This document shows, one piece after another, positions 58,378-64,000 of a DNA stretch of 64,000 bases. Each line of letters starts with the position of its first letter. Positions within the stretch are counted from its first letter, which is position 1. The notes beneath the pieces are model-generated. The model was not told the DNA's origin. It searched no databases and worked only from the letters and a program-made list of their open reading frames with translations. The stretch is from Jiella soli (lineage in GTDB: Bacteria; Pseudomonadota; Alphaproteobacteria; Rhizobiales; Rhizobiaceae): contig NZ_JAJAVB010000009.1 in assembly GCF_020615385.1 (NCBI RefSeq), positions 1-64,000 on the forward strand, written 5' to 3'. Made by a program: the position numbers and the translations under genes.

Positions 58378-58851
58378 ATGCCGCCTCTCGATCGATTCGA
58401 TATCGCCATCATGCGCACCCTCCAGCGCGAGGGCCGGCTGTCCAACAATGCCCTTGCGGAACGGGTCGGCCTGTCGCCATCGGCGTGCTCGCGCCGGCTC
58501 GACCGGCTGGAGGCGGACGGTGCGATCGCCGGCTATCACGCGCGCCTGTCGAACCGCGCACTCGGCCATCCGATCACCGTCCTCGTCAACATCGCGTTGT
58601 CCGGACAGAGCGAGCGTCAGCTTGCCGAATTCGAGGCGGCCGTGCGCCGCTGCCCGAACGTCCTCGTCTGCTTCCTGATGTCCGGTGAATACGACTACAT
58701 CCTGCGCGTCGCCGCGCGCGACCTGGAGGACTTCGAGCGGATCCACAAGACCTATCTCTCGGCCTTTCCGCATGTCGTGCGGATCAACTCCTCCTTCGCC
58801 CTGCGGGAGGTTCTCGACCGGCCGGTCGTCTCACTCGACCCCGGCTGCTGA
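58378..58851 (+). CDS. Lrp/AsnC family transcriptional regulator (AldR-like)
   Basis: A 157-residue regulator: N-terminal HTH (LDRFDIAIMRTLQREGRLSN, LAERVGLSPSACSRRLDRLE, DGAIAGYHA) and C-terminal RAM ligand domain (CFLMSGEYDYILRVAARDL). Divergent from ald, so the likely role is alanine-responsive control of ald. ATG 58378 is chosen; an upstream GTG at 58315 is rejected because the added stretch would cover the likely operator. Confidence 0.92.
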   Translation: MPPLDRFDIAIMRTLQREGRLSNNALAERVGLSPSACSRRLDRLEADGAIAGYHARLSNRALGHPITVLVNIALSGQSERQLAEFEAAVRRCPNVLVCFLMSGEYDYILRVAARDLEDFERIHKTYLSAFPHVVRINSSFALREVLDRPVVSLDPGC

Positions 58852-58991
58852 GCCCCGGCGCGTCCTCGTCCCCGGTCAAGAGGATCGAGCCGCGGCTGCC
58901 CGAACGCACCCCCGCGCGCCGGATCGGACAGGTTTTCGATGCCGCTACGCACCATCGATCAAGTCCTGCTCGAAACGTGACAAGCGTTTGT

Positions 58992-59021
58992 TTCACAATA
59001 GGTAATTTCGGATCTTGTGAA
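58992..59021. promoter_or_regulatory. Inverted repeat TTCACAA-N16-TTGTGAA
   Basis: Perfect 7-bp arms (58992-58998 and 59015-59021) in the AT-richer stretch upstream of the methyltransferase gene. A related TTTCACAG half is at 59108-59115. It could be an operator; no regulator is identified. Confidence 0.4.
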
Positions 59022-59132
59022 CCAGCAATCACCGTCATCAAAAATTAATTCGGCAAGTCGGGTCGAAATCCGTCTCGCACTGCCGTATAAGCTTCTTCGT
59101 CCTGATGTTTCACAGAAACGAAAGGTTGTGTA

Positions 59133-59789
59133 TTGGAGGACTCCGTTAACACGATTCATGCTTCGCATGAACTATCTGGAAACGCGACGAAACTCGAAGA
59201 ATACTATGCCGAATGGGCAGCTCGCTATGACGACGACGTCAGGAGCGAGGACTATGGCGGGCCGCGCGTCGTGGCCAGCCTTGCCGCGATGGTGGCCGAT
59301 TCGTTCCTCGGCAAGCCGCCGGCCGAGATCAAGGTGCTGGACGCCGGCTGCGGCACCGGGCTCGCCGGGATCGAGCTGACGAAGAAGGGGTTCACGGCCA
59401 TCGACGGCTTCGACCTGTCCCAGGAGATGGTCGACATCGCCAGACGGGCCGAGATCTACGGCAAGCTCGAAGGCGGCGTCGACCTCAACAAGGATCAGCC
59501 GAACCCGCTCGGCGAGACCTATGAGATGATCGTGTGCTGCGGCGTGTTCACGCTCGGCCATGTCGAGCCAATGGCGCTGAAGCGGCTCGCCGGCTACCTC
59601 GCCGATGGCGGCTATCTGATCGTCTCGACCCGCAACAGCTATCTCGACGACACCCAGTACAAGAAAGACAGCGAGGCGGTGGAGCGCGAGGGCATCCTCC
59701 ATCTCGTCACCATGCTGCCGGACGCGCGCTACATCGCCGAAGAGGGCGCGCATTACTGGGTCTATGGCAAAGGTCCGAAGACCGACTGA
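59133..59789 (+). CDS. Class I SAM-dependent methyltransferase (METTL27-like)
   Basis: A 218-residue methyltransferase: VLDAGCGTGLAGIELTKKG is the SAM-binding motif I, and IVCCGVFTLGHVEPMALKRL, GGYLIVSTRNSY are motifs IV and VI. The opening EYYAEWAARYDDDVRSEDY resembles the METTL27/WBSCR27 group. The start is TTG at 59133 after AAAGG; no better ATG is in the frame. Substrate unknown. A good terminator follows. Confidence 0.85.
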   Translation: MEDSVNTIHASHELSGNATKLEEYYAEWAARYDDDVRSEDYGGPRVVASLAAMVADSFLGKPPAEIKVLDAGCGTGLAGIELTKKGFTAIDGFDLSQEMVDIARRAEIYGKLEGGVDLNKDQPNPLGETYEMIVCCGVFTLGHVEPMALKRLAGYLADGGYLIVSTRNSYLDDTQYKKDSEAVEREGILHLVTMLPDARYIAEEGAHYWVYGKGPKTD

Positions 59790-59816
59790 CGCAAGGCGCC
59801 CCGCGCCGATCGCGCG

Positions 59817-59853
59817 AACCGTCCGGTGGATACCCGCCGGGCGGTTGCTTTTT
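59817..59853 (+). terminator. Terminator after the methyltransferase gene
   Basis: A 10-bp stem (59817-59826 with 59837-59846, one G-T pair), 10-base loop, then GCTTTTT. Strong intrinsic terminator 28 bases after the stop. Confidence 0.85.
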
Positions 59854-59881
59854 CCCGAAGCCTGCGGCTACGGAGGGTCCG

Positions 59882-60235
59882 TTACCGCCCGCAGCGGACG
59901 AAGGGACCGTTCGCCGCTCCGTCGAATTCGATGGTCAGCCGGCCCCGTCTCTCGGTCGCGTCCACACGGCGCGCGAGCAACTCGCCGTTCGCACTCTCGC
60001 AACGCCCGGTCCAGGTGACGCGGTTGCCTGTCCGGGACACCGTGTCGAACTCGCAGAACCATTCGTCGCTGCCCATGCCTTTGGGCGCAATGACGATCAC
60101 ATCCGCCGGGCGCTGACAGGACCCGTCTTCATAGCGCCACTTCCCGACGACGGTTCGCGGAGCCGCCCCAGCGAAACCGGCATGGGCGACCGTCGTGACG
60201 GCGACGACAACCGCCAATCCAAACCTGTTCCTCAT
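59882..60235 (-). CDS. Small secreted protein of unknown function
   Basis: A 117-residue protein with a signal peptide (FGLAVVVAVTTVAHAGFAGA) and a mature domain of about 93 residues with four Cys (GSCQRP, EWFCEF, GRCES, VRCGR), probably two disulfides. The WKYEDGSC-like KWRYEDGSC and the beta-rich pattern suggest a small periplasmic beta-barrel. No enzymatic motif. Convergent with the methyltransferase gene. Confidence 0.7.
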   Translation of the reverse strand: MRNRFGLAVVVAVTTVAHAGFAGAAPRTVVGKWRYEDGSCQRPADVIVIAPKGMGSDEWFCEFDTVSRTGNRVTWTGRCESANGELLARRVDATERRGRLTIEFDGAANGPFVRCGR

Positions 60236-60581
60236 GCGACCGATCGATCCTCCCGGAGTGTCTGCGGATGCGACCGGGTGTCGGATCGCGCCACCGAGAT
60301 ATTGATAGGATCGAAGGTGACGGATTGACAGCGTGATGTTCGGTTCGGCGAGCGGCCGAATTGGCCTCCCGCTCCGTCATCGCCGAATCGGGCTCAGCGT
60401 TCGGCGTTCGGCGTTCCGACGGCCCGCCGAGGGGCCGCACCCGCAAAGAATCGGTCGATGATCCAACAGTAAGCCGACGGCACCATCTTCGGGGAAGATC
60501 GTCGCGTGATCCAAAGCGAACGCGCACGACCCTCGGACCGCCTCGCGTGCCATGTCTCTAGCTGGACTTGGAGATGATGGA
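60236..60581. other. Intergenic region left of the tRNA-Phe fragment
   Basis: About 345 bases without a supported gene. It should carry the promoter for the minus-strand secreted protein; no consensus sequence was recognised. Confidence 0.5.
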
Positions 60582-60627
60582 TGGTGCCCAGGGGTGGAAT
60601 CGAACCACCGACACTGCGATTTTCAGT
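60582..60627 (-). repeat. 3' fragment of tRNA-Phe (GAA), probable integration attachment site
   Basis: On the minus strand these 46 bases read from the anticodon loop (CTGAAAA) through the T-arm (GGTGG-TTCGATT-CCACC) and the acceptor strand CCTGGGC to encoded ACCA, the 3' part of alphaproteobacterial tRNA-Phe. To the right the D-arm and 5' acceptor are missing and lower-GC DNA follows. This is the geometry of an att site left by integration into a tRNA gene. Confidence 0.85.
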
Positions 60628-60691
60628 TCGCAGATACTGCTCCTAAGACATTGTTTCGTATAGTACCTGAGCCTGCTGCGCTAACGGTGCG

Positions 60692-61450
60692 CTACGTAGA
60701 TCGTGCTGTCATAAACAGCATTCCGGAATAGCCGCTCCGGATCTCCTCTTCGACGATGCCGATCGTTGTCGCTTGGATATCCGCGGCCAGAGGCTCGAAT
60801 ACTTCCCTGATGTCTGCGTCGGAGACATTCAGGATGGGAAATGGACGATCGGCAACCTCATAGCGCGACGATCCTACAAGGAACGCCGCCACGAGAAGAC
60901 CATCCTGTTTAACGGCTTGGGCGAAATGCGAGCAGGCACGCCGGAATTCATCGCGACTGCCAGTGATCGATTCCGCGCAGAAGAACATAGTCGCTGCGTC
61001 CCAGGATCGCTTTGGGAGGTCGAATATTGACCCGTGCCGGATCTCCGTCCTTCCACGCAGCGATTCCAGAGGGTTCTCAGGCAGGCGATATTCTGGCGCA
61101 TATGTCGCCCTTGCAACGGCCCAGAAATGATCCCATTGCGGGCGTGGCACTGCGCTCGCCAACTCGTGCCGCAGCCAACGAATGTTGCTTTCAGAATATT
61201 CCCACGCAGTCACCTTAGATGCTAGAGGCGATGCGCACATGAGGGGAATAAGACTTGGACCTGTCCCAACATCAAGGATATCAAGCAATTGATCCTTGTC
61301 CATCAATTCTTTAAATGCACTACAGGTAAATCGGACGAGGTCTTCATCGTCTCGATGTGGCTCGCCATAATAGTGCTGAAAGTAGTACTCTGAATCAAAC
61401 TCGGACCACGAGAAATCGGCGTTGCGGCGGTTCAGCTTCTCGTCTGGCAT
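60692..61450 (-). CDS. SAM-dependent methyltransferase of the NNMT/PNMT/TEMT type (SCO2525-like)
   Basis: A 252-residue methyltransferase: FDSEYYFQHYYGEPHRDDED, the SAM motif ILDVGTGPSLIPLMCAS, and TAWEYSESNIRWLRHEL match the NNMT/PNMT/TEMT family and the actinobacterial SCO2525 group. Such enzymes methylate small amines. Base composition is visibly lower in GC than the surrounding chromosome, and it sits beside the tRNA-Phe fragment, so it is probably island-borne. Substrate unknown. Confidence 0.82.
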   Translation of the reverse strand: MPDEKLNRRNADFSWSEFDSEYYFQHYYGEPHRDDEDLVRFTCSAFKELMDKDQLLDILDVGTGPSLIPLMCASPLASKVTAWEYSESNIRWLRHELASAVPRPQWDHFWAVARATYAPEYRLPENPLESLRGRTEIRHGSIFDLPKRSWDAATMFFCAESITGSRDEFRRACSHFAQAVKQDGLLVAAFLVGSSRYEVADRPFPILNVSDADIREVFEPLAADIQATTIGIVEEEIRSGYSGMLFMTARST

Positions 61451-61511
61451 GATTTCCTTCGAAAATTAAAATAACGAACGTCATCGAATCGGCTCGGAAA
61501 ACTGCGCCAGC

Positions 61512-63815
61512 CTACACGGAATCTCCCGCTCCGGACACGGCGACGGCCTCGTGATGATCCAATTGGGGGGTGCGGGTGTTATAGTCGCGGACGAAATGCT
61601 GGAGGTCATCGGCGGGCAGTGCCTTGGAGAAAAGGTAGCCTTGTAGTTGATCACTTCCCCAGAATCGCATCGTTACAGCCTCTGCCTCAGTTTCAATTCC
61701 TTCCGCCACCACCTCCATGCCCAGCGCGTGGCCGAGTTGGATAACCGACAGCACCACCGTCTGGGCGGATCCCGCTTGTGAAAGAGCGCTGACGAGCGAC
61801 CGATCGATCTTGAGCTTGTCGAAGCCGAACTCGATCAAATAGTTGAGGCTTGAAAAGCCGGTCCCGAAGTCGTCAAGCGCTATTCGAAATCCAAGCTGCC
61901 TTAGCTCCTTGAGTGTGGTCCTCGTCTTTGGAGTCGGCTCTAGAAGCAGGCTCTCGGTTATCTCAAGTGTTATCCTTTCCGGCCGCGCCCCGCTATCAAT
62001 CAAAAGCTGCTTCAGCAAACCCAGGAGATCGGTATGTTGCACTTGGGCTGGCGACAGATTGACAGCGATTTCCAGGTCTGGCCAGGACCCAGCCTGCTTC
62101 AGGGCCTCCCGAATGACCCACTCCCCCAGCTTCGGCATCAGGCCCATCTCTTCGGCAACCGATATGAAGCGGTCCGGAGGGATAAAGCCCTTTGTAGGAT
62201 GTCGCCAGCGAGAAAGTGCCTCCACGCCTACCACCTGGTTGTTCCTCGCCGAGACGATCGGCTGGTAGTGGAGCTCGAATTCACCGTTTTCCAGTGCTGA
62301 CGGGAGCGCAAGCTCGATTTCTCGTTTGCGTTCGAGCTCTTCTGCTAACTTAGCGCTGAACCAAGTGAACTGGGCGCGTCCACGTCTCTTAGCCTCGTAA
62401 AGAGCGATGTCAGCATGCCGCATCAAGGTGTCGGTCGATCGACCGTCCCTTGGCGATTGAGCAAGTCCGACTGAAGTGGAGACGGAGATATCGTGGTTCA
62501 GGACCCGCAGCGGGCTTCCCAACGCGTCCGCGACGAGGGTCTCAATTGGCGTCTGGTGAGATTCCCCCTGCTCGATGCGGAAGATTGCGAATTCGTCGCC
62601 GCCGAACCGTGCAAGGAAATCTGATGGAGCGAGATGTTCGCGCAGCCTTCGACCTACCGCTTGGATCAATTCATCGCCGACCTTATGCCCGAGCGTGTCG
62701 TTGATGTCCTTGAAGCGGTCGATATCGAGATAGCCGACGATGACACCGACATCGCCATGATCGGCATTGAGTTCATCGAGCGCCTCTGAAATTGCCTGCA
62801 CAAACAAGTACCTGTTTGGCAATCCCGATAGGGAGTCGTGGGCGGCGTCGTGTCTGGCGGCGCGCTCCCGCGACGACAGCGCGTCTGCGGCTCTCACCAG
62901 GCGCAGCAGCATGTTCGCGGAGAGCGCCGTCATAGCGATGGCAGCTGCGGCTACGAGCGGAAGAACCAGTGTCAACAGCGGCCAGCCGGGCCTTCGTGTC
63001 GTCCATGCAAGGACGCTTGGAGTTTGGCCATCGTCGGTGACGAATGGCTCCGTTACAGTTGCGGAAGAGTTCGTCACACCAGCATTCGTCAGCCGGATAT
63101 CGGGAATGAGGAGGAGCTGACTTATCTGGGTGAGAAACGGTGCATCGATCCAATCGATGCTTATAAGTACGTCAGGAGGTACGGTCAGGAGCGACATGTC
63201 GACGTTCGGGACAATTGTGATCGCCGCCACAATAGCCGGTCTCCTGTCGATCGTAAGAATAGCCCCCTTCCACGCTGCGACTGCCAACACCTTTCGGAGA
63301 ACGTCGTAGTGTTGTTGCCGGCCGATAAAAAAATCAGGCCTCTCCGTTAGAGGAACATCTTTCTGCCCCCGCACTGCGGCTATAACTGACGCAAGTTGAT
63401 TCCGCCGGCGCTCAAAAGCTTGCGGCTCCTCTCGCTTCATCCCAAAGTATGAATAAACCGGAACGTCGCGTGCATTAAGAATATAGACTTCGTCGTGACC
63501 ATAGGTCTCAGTTAAAAAAATTCCAAAATTGCTGTCGATGAATTCATCGTTTGGCTGTTGTGTCACAAATTTTACTGCATCGTCCCACCAAGCGACACTT
63601 TTTTGCTGATCGAGGACCCGCGCCACACTCTGATTGAGTGCGTTTTCAATCCTATTTTTTTCCTGAGAGGCTTCCTGAACGTCTGCGATTCTACCGACGT
63701 AAGCTATGACTCCAATCAGAAGGAGGCTGGTGAGGACGATCATAACGCCGACGACGAGCGTGAGGCGGCGCGTGCTCCCTCTGGAAACCCGGTCGTGTGC
63801 TGTCATGTGTGGCAT
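61512..63815 (-). CDS. Membrane GGDEF-EAL protein with a CHASE4-like sensor domain
   Basis: A 767-residue cyclic-di-GMP enzyme. TM1 lies at about residues 18-40, an extracytoplasmic sensor at 45-285 (VAWWDDAVKFV, typical of CHASE4, and PVYSYFG), and TM2 at 285-305. The GGDEF domain at about 325-485 has an intact FGGDEF (Asp407). The EAL domain at about 505-750 has GVEALSRW, NLSPAQ, LDDFGTGFSSLNYL, and AEGIETEAE. Both activities look intact. The coding sequence is AT-richer than the core genes. Met4 (63806) is an alternative start. Confidence 0.93.
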   Translation of the reverse strand: MPHMTAHDRVSRGSTRRLTLVVGVMIVLTSLLLIGVIAYVGRIADVQEASQEKNRIENALNQSVARVLDQQKSVAWWDDAVKFVTQQPNDEFIDSNFGIFLTETYGHDEVYILNARDVPVYSYFGMKREEPQAFERRRNQLASVIAAVRGQKDVPLTERPDFFIGRQQHYDVLRKVLAVAAWKGAILTIDRRPAIVAAITIVPNVDMSLLTVPPDVLISIDWIDAPFLTQISQLLLIPDIRLTNAGVTNSSATVTEPFVTDDGQTPSVLAWTTRRPGWPLLTLVLPLVAAAAIAMTALSANMLLRLVRAADALSSRERAARHDAAHDSLSGLPNRYLFVQAISEALDELNADHGDVGVIVGYLDIDRFKDINDTLGHKVGDELIQAVGRRLREHLAPSDFLARFGGDEFAIFRIEQGESHQTPIETLVADALGSPLRVLNHDISVSTSVGLAQSPRDGRSTDTLMRHADIALYEAKRRGRAQFTWFSAKLAEELERKREIELALPSALENGEFELHYQPIVSARNNQVVGVEALSRWRHPTKGFIPPDRFISVAEEMGLMPKLGEWVIREALKQAGSWPDLEIAVNLSPAQVQHTDLLGLLKQLLIDSGARPERITLEITESLLLEPTPKTRTTLKELRQLGFRIALDDFGTGFSSLNYLIEFGFDKLKIDRSLVSALSQAGSAQTVVLSVIQLGHALGMEVVAEGIETEAEAVTMRFWGSDQLQGYLFSKALPADDLQHFVRDYNTRTPQLDHHEAVAVSGAGDSV

Positions 63816-63932
63816 GTCGCTTCTCCGGAGCCCATCGTTAGGTCGGACGCGCTAAGATTCCCTGAACGATTGCTGGATACGACTGCAGAACGCCGCACCC
63901 GAGATCGGCCGGCTACCGAAGGCGGACTCTCC

Positions 63933-64000
63933 ATGCCCATCAACATCCTTTCCAATGCCTTCGGAAGCTGGCTTCCCACTCTTGTAGCTGACAGCTATCG
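63933..64000 (+). CDS. Possible 5' end of a protein-coding gene running off the window
   Basis: An open plus-strand frame starts at ATG 63933 (MPINILSNAFGSWLPTLVAD) and runs to the right edge. GAAGGCGGA about 8 bases upstream could be a ribosome site. Only 22 codons are visible, so identity cannot be judged; it might be an island gene divergent from the GGDEF-EAL gene. Confidence 0.3.
   Translation, partial: MPINILSNAFGSWLPTLVADSY

Noticed and set aside
60628-60691. 5' half of tRNA-Phe next to the 3' fragment
   Set aside because: The D-arm and 5' acceptor sequence are absent; similarity ends in the anticodon arm.

Overview
The window is a high-GC, densely coded chromosomal segment from an alphaproteobacterium, almost certainly of the rhizobial order Hyphomicrobiales. 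The evidence is a tRNA-His with the alphaproteobacterial form (no G-1, G1:U72, A73), a RIME-like rhizobial intergenic palindrome, PdhS-type kinase architecture, sigma-EcfG-type general-stress promoters, and many rhizobial conserved unknowns (DUF2093, DUF4170, DUF2945). I cannot name the genus; an Aurantimonadaceae-like organism is only a guess.

Layout. 1-0.9 kb: 3' end of a chemoreceptor gene. 1.1-9.1 kb: mutL and a DUF2093 gene, facing a minus-strand lipid A/envelope operon (pmbA-like, cysQ-like, DUF4170, acyltransferase, waaA, lpxK) tied together by stop/start overlaps. 9.2-13 kb: a Kef-type antiporter with a VOC protein, then a DUF2945 protein and a type IB topoisomerase, divergent and each behind a sigma-EcfG-like promoter. 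13-25 kb: patatin-like lipase, a paired M16 peptidase operon (one catalytic, one lacking the zinc motif), rsmD, a pseudouridine synthase with very long disordered tails, tadA, a lipoprotein and ileS. 25-30 kb: small membrane protein, ribF, a HAD phosphatase, groESL behind a promoter plus CIRCE operator, and csbD behind an EcfG promoter. 30-33.5 kb: a molybdenum hydroxylase operon (2Fe-2S subunit, molybdopterin subunit, diheme cytochrome-like protein). 33.7-40 kb: small lipoprotein, hexapeptide acyltransferase, rph-rdgB-hemW, a nucleotidyltransferase-like protein, a GH15 glucoamylase-like enzyme and tRNA-His. 40-51.7 kb: phasin, a 1261-residue PAS histidine kinase (PdhS-like), a glycosyltransferase, a RIME-like element and a tetR-RND efflux operon. 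52-59.8 kb: YihY/BrkB, TerC, an uncharacterised polytopic membrane protein, an orphan ParD with a decayed parE, trhO, ald with a divergent Lrp-type regulator, and a methyltransferase.

At about 60.58 kb a 46-base 3' fragment of tRNA-Phe, on the minus strand, is followed by visibly lower-GC DNA carrying an actinobacterial-type SAM methyltransferase and a CHASE4-like GGDEF-EAL protein. The geometry (displaced 3' half on the left, no 5' half) suggests the left edge of an integrated island running rightward out of the window.

The most notable observations are the tRNA-Phe att remnant and island edge, three sigma-EcfG promoters (one of which fixes the topoisomerase start), an RND pump with an extra roughly 90-residue two-helix insertion, the decayed toxin beside an intact antitoxin, several perfect intergenic palindromes including mutually exclusive hairpins in the terC leader, and the molybdenum hydroxylase operon with a dedicated diheme protein. 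No CRISPR array, complete insertion sequence or prophage was seen. All calls are from reading the sequence; no database search was run.
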